A stretch of DNA of 64,000 nt from Turritopsis dohrnii (lineage: Eukaryota; Cnidaria; Hydrozoa; Anthoathecata; Oceaniidae), in the NCBI GenBank assembly GCA_027922465.2, contig BQMF02000024.1:992001-1056000 (forward strand). Reading direction: 5' to 3'. Shown piece by piece: positions 44,885 through 56,300 of the stretch. Within the stretch, counting starts at the first letter, position 1; each line of letters starts with the position of its first letter. The notes under the pieces were generated by a model. The model was not told where the DNA came from. It ran no database searches and saw only the letters and a list, made by a program, of their open reading frames with translations. The translations under genes were made by a program, and so were the position numbers.

Positions 44885-47800
44885 ATGAAGCTGTTGTTCC
44901 TTCTTGGTTGTTTGTTGTTGGTACAATCATCCTTTTGTGATGATGGAGATGTCACAACCAAAAAATGTGAAGATTTCTTAGGAGCTGATGTGAGTAAAGT
45001 GTTTTCCTTGTCATCTTGCTATCTTGCTATTTTTTAACTTTTAAAATGAACCTACTTCAAAACTTCAAAGCTAGACATGTCAAAAACTTCGAGATTTGGC
45101 TGTGACACTACATGAAAAAACAACGATTGTTTCCGATGCCGTCAAAAGCGCTATTCAACACCACAAGACCAAAGCTCTAGAAATGTTGGCATACATTAAA
45201 GAATATATGACCGAAAGAATTACGTGTGCAAACATCTTCAGTGACACGGTACTTACATATAATCAAGTTCAACTGTTAATGGTAACCATAGAAACCATTT
45301 ATTCACTTTTCTTTCCTTTGTTTCCAAGCTTGTAAAAATATGGAGACAGCCATCCAAAAGTTTCACGAACAACGAAAACTGTTACAGGAAGCCATATTTT
45401 CTGCTGCAGAAAAACACTTCAATAACGCCAAGGAATTTCTCGCCAATGTCCAGAAAACGATCGTCGACAAAGCTGTCAATTTCAAATGTACTAATGTCCT
45501 CACTGCTCAGGTCAGTCGAATTCAATTTCATATCAGTTGTGTTTGTGTGAAATCATCTGCACTTTTACTGAGAGAAAGACTCAAATCAGTGTCTCCAAAA
45601 ATTAAGAACAATTTTAGTTTCAGATAAAAATGAGAACAATTTACGAGGTAAAATGTGTGATTGCAGTCAATCTTATTTGAAAATCAGCTTTAAAGGATAA
45701 AATACTAACAAAAGTGAATAATATAGACTCGAAATTACCACAGCTAGGTCGGATTTTAGAGGTTTTTGTAAGATATAATCGATATTGCAATAAAACACAG
45801 AGGATGAGAGTCTTGATGGTGCTTTGATATGATTTTGATGCATATGATTATTTTGTTACAGCAATGCGATAGGCTCACAAAACTCTCCACAACTTTTAAG
45901 TTGAAAGCTGGTGAGCTCAAGACATTGCTTGAAGAAGTCATCGTCAATGGCACCATTACTGCAAAGCAAATATACAGTAGAACGATTGGCGCTATGCTTA
46001 ATCATTTAGATAATGTAAAATGTGAAGACATGATCCCTGCAACGGTGAGAATACTTTCTGACACATATCTCATTTTAACTTCATTGCATCCTTTGTAATT
46101 TGAAAGTGTTTGAATTAATTATTTACAATTTCAGAAATATTTGATATTTACAACAATCATGGAAATTATTTTTTCTTAGGCATGTGCAAAATTGACCGAT
46201 CTGGCTGACCGCTTGGGAGATACCGCTGCCTATGCAAGCCTATCTGTTGCAGTCTCAATTGCCAAGGGTCTCGACAAAACGCAAGATATCATTCAAAGTG
46301 CAACTGAATACCTGAAAGAAAGGTTCTCGTGTGAAAAGGCTTTAACAAAAAATGCAAGTATTTTAGAAATAACCAAACTTATAGTTCCTTTTGAACAAAC
46401 ACAAATTCATACCTGTATGTTACCTACTTTAGGTCTGTAATAAACTGGAAAGCCTTGCCAATATGTTGCATGTGAACTTCAAGAAAGTTGTCGAGAAGAT
46501 CAGAGATTTATATGCCAACGGTGTGCAAAAAGTTACAGATATATACGCAAAAGTGTACGCATATATTTGGAATTTATTCTGGGGATCGACAAGCAAGAGA
46601 AGTTTGACCGTAAGTTTCTTGGACTCGTCTCTGTTGTTGTCACATCAATCCTTAAGCAGCTTCCTTTTGTTTTTCGTTTGATGGTCGCTATTTAATTAAT
46701 TCAATTTAAATAACAATGAACTTTGTGTAGAGGTGAGGGTTGCACTATGCTGATGTCAGTAGAAATAAAGCAATTGAGGAATGGGCTGGGAACGAGCAGC
46801 TATTTATAATTAGCAAAGCATTCAAACAAAAAAGTTCCCTCGTGAAGATTATCTCACAAGAAAACTACTGACACAATTTTTTCTCGACCTTATGATAGTT
46901 CGCCATCTTTAATTAACTAATAAACATTCCAGATATTCTTTTGAACCACCATTTTGTAAACAAATTTCGCCTCGTTTCATATCTTTTATCGTTTTGTTTT
47001 TTCCATCTCTATTACTTGTATTCACGCATTTTATTCACGACTTCAAAATCTTTAAACCGAGACCATGCATGCATGTGGGCTTAGTCATAACATGGTGTTC
47101 AAAACTAAAACTTGGAAAATGTTTACTTTAACAAAATATTCAATTTTCATTCTACTGACTCAAATTTTCATAGAAACAATCAAGGATGCCTTATTAAAAC
47201 TGATTGAAAAAGCTACCACCCTTGCAACAGACGTAAAAGAAAAGCTGAAAGCAGAGTTAGAGAAACTTTATAACGCTGGAAAGTTGAAATGGGAAACGTT
47301 AAGAGATATTGCCAAGGATTTAATAGCTAAATATGGACCACAATCCGACGAGAGTTTTGACGGTAAATAACAATGTTTTCATGTTGTTGCAAATCACATA
47401 AAAGTTGACGTTCTTCTTGATATGGTCCTAATCTGAACAAATAGTTCCCATAACTGGAGATTTTCAAATGCACTTGTTTTTAAAATATTCACAAAAAAAC
47501 ATTATTCATTTCAATTTGTATTTACGCTCACAATGGTTGCATTATAGCGGAAGTTAAGAAAAGTTTAATCGAACAAATCAAGGAAGCATTAAAAACTGCT
47601 CACGGAAAAGCCAAAGTACTTCTTCAAAACTTGTTGACGAAATCTAAAGAACAACTTGAGAAATTGAAAGAAGTCATCAAGACTTTACTTGGCAATCAAG
47701 GTGAACAATCAATACGTTATTCTATAGAGGTGACGTCATAGGTGACGTCAAAATATTTTTGTCAGTTTCCTTCATATTCACTATTTTGTTTTCAGAACAA

Positions 47801-47905
47801 TCGGATGCCGTAGATTTGACGCACGATATCGTTTCCGATTTGGCTGAAAAAGAACTTGATGAAGAACTCGAGAAAGCCATGAAACAAGTTGATGAATTGA
47901 TGTAA
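44885..47905 (+). pseudogene. Secreted helical C-x8-C repeat protein, copy 2 (two splice-site lesions)
   Basis: Exons by homology: 44885-44989, 45075-45248, (45328)-45510, 45862-46044, 46180-46353, 46433-46609, 47174-47362, 47548-47700 and 47796-47905. The signal peptide and most Cys positions match copy 1. Two lesions stand out. The exon 3 acceptor CAG-G of copy 1 is CAA-G here (A at 45327), so the nearest AG is one base later and would shift the frame. At the exon 6 donor, four bases (GGCC in copy 1) are missing, so exon 6 ends in phase 0 and exon 7 soon reaches TAA. Skipping exon 3 would keep frame, but the exon 6 change would still truncate the protein to roughly 280-340 residues. The downstream exons are nevertheless well preserved, so the damage is recent, is bypassed by alternative splicing, or is an assembly error. 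Confidence 0.7.
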
Positions 47906-48312
47906 TAAGTGACGTCATGTTCTTGAAATACAATAGATTAGTATAATTATGTATGTCTGATTTAGTTGCTTCCTTCTCATTTACTCTGAAGTTATTCAGC
48001 TATGATTCAGAAAGTATGCAGATGCACATACCATTTTTTTGTGAAACACGTTGTTCTTGTAAAGTATGCTCTATTCATTCACACAATTCGTGTTGATTCA
48101 GTTTTTGCCTTGCTTTTTTCAAATGATTTTAAAGGCAACCCGACCACCAATAAACATTTCCTTTTGTTTTTGTTTAAACGCTGTCTCTGAAATTTAAAAG
48201 GTCAACGAAGCATTCAGCCGTGTTTGTACATGAATGTAGTGAATGTAGTGAACAAACCACACTTTAATGGCCAGAGCAAAAACGATAAAGTTGATATTAA
48301 ATTAGTTATATC

Positions 48313-48991
48313 GGCATATAAGAAAAGTGAGACCCGATACCCTTAGTGATACCCGAGACCCGATACCCTAATACCCGATACCCTGATACCGATACCCTAT
48401 GTCTGAGACCCGAGACCCGATACCCTAGTACCGATACCCGAGACCCGATACCTTGATTTTTTTAGCAACTTGTTACGGTTGCGGAGGAAAGTTTGAAAAT
48501 GATGCTTTAATCGGCGACGTGAAAAACTTGATCGTAGTGTCAAAAACAAAACGAACATACGTAGATTCACAAACTAAAAAGCCAACAATTTCAAACGAGT
48601 TCAAAAAAGTTTATTATCATTTCAACCATGCTTGTTTGGGCAACCGAAATAAATTATTCCATGCAAGTATGATAGTAGTTCCCGTAGATTTAAAACCATT
48701 CTTGAGTCAGCAACATTTAAGAATTTTGAAAGCGACATGTATAGATGTATAGTTGAACATTTATGTAATAAATCAACTACCTGTTTGAATTTCATGTTAA
48801 ATCTCAATTTTTCCCCATGATAATTAACCATATTAAAAAATTGAAAAATAGGGTATCGGGTCTCGGGTATCGGTACTAGGGTATCGGGTCTCGGGTCTCA
48901 GACATAGGGTATCGGTATCAGGGTATCGGGTATTAGGGTATCGGGTCTCGGGTATCACTAAGGGTATCGGGTCTCACTTTTCTTATATGCC
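48313..48991. mobile_element. 679-bp MULE-like element with perfect 140-bp TIRs
   Basis: Left arm 48313-48452 and right arm 48852-48991 are exact reverse complements by eye, beginning GGCATATAAGAAAAGTGAG. The nine bases AGTTATATC flank it on both sides (48304-48312 and 48992-49000). Most of each arm is a degenerate array of GAGACCCGATACCC-type units. Nine-base duplications and long TIRs are typical of Mutator-like elements. The 400-bp centre holds one open frame and no transposase, so it is non-autonomous. Perfect arms and an exact duplication point to a recent insertion. Confidence 0.9.
48453..48752 (+). CDS. Cys/His-rich ORF carried inside the MULE-like element
   Basis: An open frame of 99 codons fills the interior exactly between the two TIRs. 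It has no ATG near its beginning (the frame opens at TTG). ATTTTTTTAG just inside the left arm looks like a splice acceptor, so it may be a captured exon rather than a complete gene. The peptide shows C-Y-G-C-G-x-K-F near the start and Y-Y-H-F-N-H-A-C-L around residues 54-62, a plausible zinc-binding set, then a hydrophobic V-V-P-V-D-L segment. Similar small Cys/His modules occur in invertebrate transposon-associated proteins, but I cannot name the family. It has no stop or frameshift. Confidence 0.5.
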   Translation: MIFLATCYGCGGKFENDALIGDVKNLIVVSKTKRTYVDSQTKKPTISNEFKKVYYHFNHACLGNRNKLFHASMIVVPVDLKPFLSQQHLRILKATCIDV

Positions 48992-49128
48992 AGTTATATC
49001 TTAGAATGGAAATGCAGCTCTCTTTACCTAAATACACGCAAACTGTCCTTCAATACAATAACACGATTGGTTGAAATGGTTTCTTTTTTATTGCACACTT
49101 TGAAAAAAAAGGGTAAACTCTTTTTAGC

Positions 49129-49222
49129 TCAACCTCGTCCCCAGGACTTCTTGCCTTTTCGATTATTCTTCGCCGCCATCAGTATAATCGAAAAAGCAAA
49201 AAGCCCTGGGGACGAGGTTGAT
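49129..49222. repeat. Hairpin of the AACCTCGTCCCCAGG family
   Basis: Arms of about 36 bp starting TCAACCTCGTCCCCAGG pair through the CGATTAT segment around a small GC-rich loop. It is related in ends and layout to the hairpin at 34332-34394, so these are small foldback elements. Confidence 0.75.
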
Positions 49223-50240
49223 TTTTAGCTGTCTCTCATGAGCAAACAAAATTTAACTTGATGTCTGCATTGAGTAGAATCATAGCGGTGTTCTTAGAAA
49301 AACATGACAAAAATTAAACAATTCATCGAGTCAAAACGCGAGCTGTTTTGGTCTTAACAATCATGGAGTTCGAAATAATTTGAATAGAAACAAAAAGTCC
49401 AATCTCCTGTTATTTTTTCTACCTCCATGATACAGATAATGACATATGTATTAGTAATACTTCACTTAACGGCAGTTTTTTGGGGAACTAACCAAATTTG
49501 AAATTTGTAGATTAATCACGAGACATCAGTCGCTAAATTCAGTTACAACGATGAATAGAAAGTTGAGCATAACCAAACATTTTGTTGTGCGCGTTCATGA
49601 ACCTACCATTGCCTTACGAAGGATTTCATATCATCCTCTGTGTTTATATGTTTCATCTCTGCTAAGAGTGAACTAAAAAAACTGGAAAGTATTACAGATT
49701 CTCAAGAAGATGAAACTTTTTGAAAGATAAGCTAGATGATACTTGGGTGTTTTGCAAATTTTTGGACATTTAAAATTAAGTATGTAACAATTAATTGGTT
49801 ATTTTTTTTTGATTGCTGACAGCAGTGCAACTGTTGAAAAAAGCACAGTAGGTTGCGATCATATCTCCCTCCTCTTGAAATGTAATCCCCGGGTTCACAA
49901 CAAGTATTCCACCAAGGAAAATCTTTTAACCTCTAAGGCTGTTTGCACAGCTTACTGGATACAGTGATCTGTAGACTACTCAGGTATCATAGCATTAAAA
50001 ACCCCTCAAAGGAGAGTCAGTTCACACGATAAATTACCACCAAAGCGATGACGTGTTGGGAGAAGGAGCAACAACAACAAAGTTTTCATCATGAACATCA
50101 AGATTTTTTTAACACCAATAAAAACGTCAGGAAAAAAAAAACAACATCTAATAAGATTTCCAAACTAACCAAAACTAACGTAATGTAGCAAGAGCCTAAA
50201 AGAAGAAATCACGAACAGAGAATATCCAAAATCTATTTAA
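49223..50240. other. No gene recognised
   Basis: AT-rich spacer between the second helical gene unit and the 3-prime end of the CatSper gene. Confidence 0.45.
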
Positions 50241-50246
50241 TTTATT
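50241..50246 (-). terminator. Candidate polyadenylation signal of the CatSper gene
   Basis: AATAAA on the minus strand about 70 bp after the stop codon at 50316-50314. Confidence 0.6.
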
Positions 50247-50313
50247 TAAAGAATTATTCCTTCGGTTCTGATTGGCTGACAACACGTTTTTTGCTCGAAA
50301 AAAGTTTCCAAGC

Positions 50314-53300
50314 TTATCTGGGTTCGCTGCACGCCGATGATCTCCTTCTGTGCTTACTCATCGTGTCTAGCCTCGATTTCACTGAAGCAGAATCCACAAC
50401 AACTTCATGCAATGTGTTTCTGCCGCGAGTATCAATAAGATGAGCTGATTCAAGCTTGATGATTCCTGACATGATATCACCGCTCTGCACAGCCTAAAAT
50501 CGCAATGATGTCAATCAATGTTTTTGTTTGACAAATATTAACAAGAACGCTTAGTCAGCGGAATTTCAATAATCCGTTGAAACTTTTACAAGGGGAAGGA
50601 AGTGACTTGACATTTTGTTAAATTTATAGGCGTATTCAAGGTCGGTCAAAAAAAGTGGAGGAGTTCAGCATTACGATATTTCTTTTCAGTCTTAAGTATC
50701 GATTAGGTTACTTGCACACTTCCCTTTTCTAATTTAAATGACTAAACTCTCCTCCACAAATTTTGACTGACCTCTGGCTACGGCTCTGTAATTATTTATC
50801 TCGCGTCCAAAAATTACCACGCACGTACCTTTTGATAAGAGAGAGTGGCGGACTTAAAAGCTGTATCTTCAACCTCGGTTTCGAATACACCTTCCGCCAT
50901 GGCGCTTTGGTTCAACTCGCAAACCTCGTCAAAATACTAAAACATAATGAATATCTCAAATATTTAAAAAAACAGGCAGTTTATAGACTTTTTCATGAAT
51001 TACATCACTACAAACAACATTTGCGCTGTTTAAAGAGAGAAACAACACCTCATGAAATTCTTTTGTTAAAGTTAAACACGTAATAATCCATCAACTTGGA
51101 AACGAGGCGATATTTGCACTGATGCAATTTATGAAAAGGTATATTGGAATAGAATTATGGGCCTCTCGATTTGTGTCGATAATAACCGATAAACTGTTGC
51201 CACACACAAATTTTCAACAGATCATGAAAGATACAGTTCTTTTGATTCACACAATTCACCTGTATGAGCTCAGATTTAAGCTTTTGGTAGCTTCTCAAGT
51301 TCTCCTCCATGGCACCGATTATCAGGAAATAATGCTCAATATTACGCACGTCCATGCCAGAGAAGTTCTGAAAAAAAGATGTCTTCATATATCAGAGAAG
51401 ACTTGAGAAAAAAAAGATGTCTTCCAATATCGCAGAAGACTTCTTTTCAGATTTCAAGGTGTGCTTCATAGCATCTGTTGATCACAAATCATGCTGAAAA
51501 CCGGTTACTAACGGGAATAAGTAACGGCGTCTGCTTCTCAAATATCCGACATGGAATGTCGTCACACTTTAAAATGTCCACTTCCCGGTCGTCATCATCA
51601 TTATCCAATTTTCCCTTCAACAGAAATACAGTCAAAACAATTGAAATTTACGGACATTCGTAAAAAACAGCGTCGTTTCGTTCATTCAGAATCGTTGAAT
51701 CCATTTAGGATGTCGACTTCATCAACGTACGCTACACAAGGCAAACAAGTCGACTCGGCAAGGAAGGAATGAACGTAAAATACATGGTACGCTATCGCTC
51801 GACATTTTGAAAAATGCGACTCCTTTTAGACCCTTGGCGATCCATTTTTCATCAATTTGTGAATTTCCTTGCTGTTGGGGCAAACAGCAACCCAAAATGT
51901 CGCTCAAAATCTTTATGAAAACTGGGTATATCGGATCGCACTATCCAAAAAAAAAACCATTAACATTTAGCGAACTGCGAACCCTCGACTGTGTGTACCA
52001 ATATAATTGCAGAATTTATTTTCCACGAATGAGATTCAGCTTAACGTGACAAACACTTGTATGAACACGAACAACAGTACAAATTTCACGACATGTCAAG
52101 GCATTGTTGAAATTTAAGGCCTGGTTACACAACGTAAGAAACCTTTAACTTCAATTCTTTCGCTTGTTCTTCCTTCTTGACGTCTTTGACAGCACATTCA
52201 AGATTCGTCACCACCACCGCCACAACGAGGTTAGCAAAAATAAACGCTCCAATCGAAATGAAGACGACCAGGAACGTACCACCTCCATAGTAATAACTAA
52301 CACCTTGTTTCTATGAGAAATATCAAAGATTGGTGTGAATAACCTCTTAAGATTGGTGTGGATAACCTCTTAAGATTGGTGTGAATAACCTCTTAAGATT
52401 GGTGTGGATAACCTCTTAAGATTGGTGTGAATAACCTCTTAAGATTGATGTGAATAACCTCTTAAGATTGGTGTGGTTAACCTCTTAAGATTGGTGTGGA
52501 TAACCTCTTAAGATTGGTGTGGATAACCTCTTGGATGTTCTGCATACTCTGACAGGGTGCATTTAGAAAGCAGTGTATTGTACATTCATATACAATAAAC
52601 ATACAATAAACATACTGTTCTTTATAATAAACAGTTACGTACAAAAACGGCAATCCAGCATATCGGGATAACCTTATCATAGTTGACAAATAGAATCACC
52701 AGAAGCTTCATATTTGGATAAGAAAGAAAAGATGACAAAACATTCTTTCTTAAAAGTTTCTATATATTCGACCTCAACATCGAGAGGTCATCATCAGATC
52801 ACTCTGATGTCATTAAATTGTTTGCCCGTATTGATATTTTGGTTATCATAGTTGGCAAATTTCTGGAAAACTCACTACAAAGGAGTGCATTTCTATAGAA
52901 ATATGCACACTATTTCAATAAAAATTCTCAAAGAGCTTTTAAACGAAGAAACGAAATGGCGAAGTAAAAAAAAATGTCACCTGAAAAGATTGAAAGATTT
53001 CCATCCATCCATCTTGCGTCACGCAGATGAATAAACTAAACATTGCTGAAAAGGAGGCTAGTTAAGGAAAGAAGACTTGGGATTAATTTACGGAATCGAA
53101 ACTTCATCTTCTACATCAACGTGATATTCGCTCTCTCATGCTACCGAACATTATTTCTAACCTGGCTACGATCTAATCAAAGGAAAAGTTGGGGTTTTCC
53201 TTGAATTTCCGACTTGAAAGCGAGGTAAATAGTGCAGTGACGTCAAAATCAAATGACTACAGTGACGTCCAAAGCTGTTTAAGAAAACGATACCGCTTGA

Positions 53301-56300
53301 CAGATCACCAAATCTCGTGGGCACAACTTCCCGAAATAACGTTATACCGATCACCGAAAATACAAGCATGATTATCACCAATAGCAACACGATGTTCGTC
53401 ATGTCTGCAAAATAAATCATGTCACCATAGCATCACAACCACGACGTGTTAAAAAAGTCAAAAGGTATAATATGTGTATGTTCATGTGTCAAATTGCAAC
53501 CAAAACACTTACAAATATATTTGAACAAATGAGGCTAAGCCCTACCCTTTACCCAGACAGATTTCTCAGGATTTACACCATGAAGTCTGATGGTTGCAAT
53601 TTGTCACACGAACCATAGGTTATATCAGTAAAAAAATACTCTTTTCGTATTTTAAAGGGGCGCTAAACTGAAAAACCATACGCACAACTGTTTAAAAAAA
53701 ATCATTTCTCATTCCCATCTTATGCTTTTGTTCACAACTTGATTTTAGAACCAGATTAACAATAGCACCAAATTACTTTGTCAACCGCAATCCCTTGCTA
53801 CTCTACATACAGTACAACCCCCTTAAGTCGGACTCTCAAGGGTCCTAAAAACTCGGTCTTACTCTGCTTATTTCGTCCGACTTATCGAGAATGTTCAAAC
53901 AAGTAGCAAAGGAAATAGAACACTCAATTTTTCTGTTATGGTTCTAGTTGACAGCTTCCACTTTGACGCCATTGTTTTTAAAAAATTGAAGTTTCAATCT
54001 GAACACAACCACAATGAATTGTTTCGATTTCAAATATTCCTTTCGAATTTTGGAATTTTCGAACTTTTGGCGACTAAAGCGGTGTTTTGTAGCTGAAGGG
54101 ACTGAAGAAAACAATAATGACTTAACGAAAAGTCCGATCTAAACGGTGTCCGACTTAAGCGGACTATTTTGGTTTGAAATAGGTAAGACAATTCAAGGGG
54201 GACTTAAACAAAAGTTCCACCAAACGGTGTACGGTTGTACTGTACCTACAATTTATCACACAGCTCATAGCACAGGATTCAAACATTAGACTTTACGGTG
54301 CAAACCTTGTAAAATGTGTCTGGGTTAGCGAGGGTGAAGTATTAGTCTCATTTGTTTATAATTGTTGTCACCGTCATAATGTAAAGTTTAAATCATGTCG
54401 CATGAACATACTCATATTATTAAAACTGTCTCACTTATTTGTATGTCAGCAATTTATTCTAAGGCCATTTTCCACTAAGCGGAATTGACCGCGCGAACAG
54501 CATTTGCGCATGCGCTCTTCTGAGATATTACGATTTTCAGGCGGACATCCAGCGATGTGCAGTGCATATTTGAAGTTCTTCCAACTTCATTTGAGCGGTT
54601 TGGAATGCTGACCAATAATATTTTCGAAATTTTGCTGACAAATGCGGATTTATATAAGTAAACATGGGGCATATAGAACTGGAAGAAGAACATGGGAGAA
54701 CTATAACTACGCTTCCCTCGTTTCTTTGGCTTCCAATCCTGAGATATCTAATCTAATATCTAATCCAGCAACAGAGCAGGTATAAATAAATATGCTATAT
54801 GTTTAATATTTTAATTGTTGTGTTGTGAGAAATGTCAAAGCTACACTGTTTTATTATAGTAGCAGATAATAAAGAAACGCCAAAGGCTCTTGCTTCCAAT
54901 AAACAATTTAAGAAATAATCCAATGTATATATTTTTTTGGATGAAAGACATTTCACTCACTACTGTACATAAACAAATATAGTTACTCTTCAGTTCTGAT
55001 CTTTCGTTTTGTCCGCGCGGACATTTCCGCTTAGTGGAGAAATACGCTCTGCGTACGCTTATTACAAATCAGAACGCGTGATTCCGCGCGGATGGTATTT
55101 GCAATTCCGCTTAGTGGAAAACGGCCTTTAGAACATCAAGTTGCCATGACGAGGTTACTTGTAAACTTTTCCTTTCTACTTTAATAAATTTCGCTCAGAT
55201 ATTCGAAAAATATCAGAATCTATTTATTTTACTTAAAATAACCTGTTTTGTGATGACATGGATAAACCTGTCCAGCTATTGAAAATTAACATAGAAAACA
55301 GCCCTGCCCCCACACAGCATTTCTTATTATAATCACAATTCAACAAAAACTAGGCCTTGGATGAGTTGTTTCAGCTGGTTATACAACTAGATTCAGTTCA
55401 ACTCAATCTGCGCATATTTTCGAATATTGAATTCAACCAACTCTATGATGATTCTACAGTTGCTATGGTTACTACCTGGCACTGACTGGAGAATAGTCTG
55501 GACAACAACTTGCAAGCCAGGTAATGAGCTGATACTAAACGAAAACTAACCAATCAGTGATTAGTAGATTGAAGCCACGTGACTCAAAACGACAAACCGA
55601 TTGGTCACTATCCACAGAAAATGTTTTAACTGGTTCCTGCATCGAAAACCATTTGTGACTAATAATGTCATTGTACATGGAAAAGAAATGCTTTAAGTTC
55701 AATTTACCTCCGTAGACTTCTGAAAGCACGCAATACTCTTAAAATACGAATAACACCACGCCCTCCTCCACCTGACGGTATCACATCTGAAAAAACAAAA
55801 CAAACAAGAATAGAAAAACAACTTTTCTAATGATGACTGAAAAACGTGCAACAATTTTCAGGTTGAAAAGATAATCAGCATTTTAAAATAAGAAAAAACG
55901 CATCTCCATTATGTTTTTATCTCCATTATGTTTTTATCTCCATTGTGTTTTTGCTTTGTTTTTCAGAATAACATACTTATTTTGTTATTTTGTTATCATT
56001 TTATAGCCACCAGTAAAGTTTAAAATGATGCTCAAAACATACGGAATGGGGAAGGATTTAGTATTAGCAAAGAAGAGACTGACTGAACTCAAATGAAGCA
56101 ACAGTATTTGAAGTGAATGGAAATATATTTCACATACGTGGTCCAACAATCAACGACACAACGATGAGAAAGTCCAGGATATTCCAACCCTGCTTCCAAA
56201 ACTTGGTGAAGCCATGATACCATTTCAAGAGAATCTCGCACACAAAAATACTCATGATGCTTTGATCCAATATTTTGAAAATGTCGTAATACTCTCTTTC

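Larger units (their letters stand above)
44370..49850 (+). repeat. Segmental direct duplication, unit B
   Basis: The partner of 37080-42080, about 7 kb downstream in the same orientation. It is lengthened by the 679-bp element at 48313-48991. Confidence 0.8.

Noticed and set aside
47065..47370. Separate small membrane protein upstream of copy 2 exon 7
   Set aside because: The hydrophobic start is intron sequence read in frame with exon 7; copy 1 shows the true exon border at TTTCATAG.
52326..52532. CRISPR-like array
   Set aside because: Units are contiguous 23-bp copies without spacers, in an intron of an animal gene.
53166..53293. Continuation of the CatSper S5 exon into an open frame
   Set aside because: The frame beyond 53294 has no pore features; the GTATCG donor there joins in phase to the TQDGW exon at 53045.
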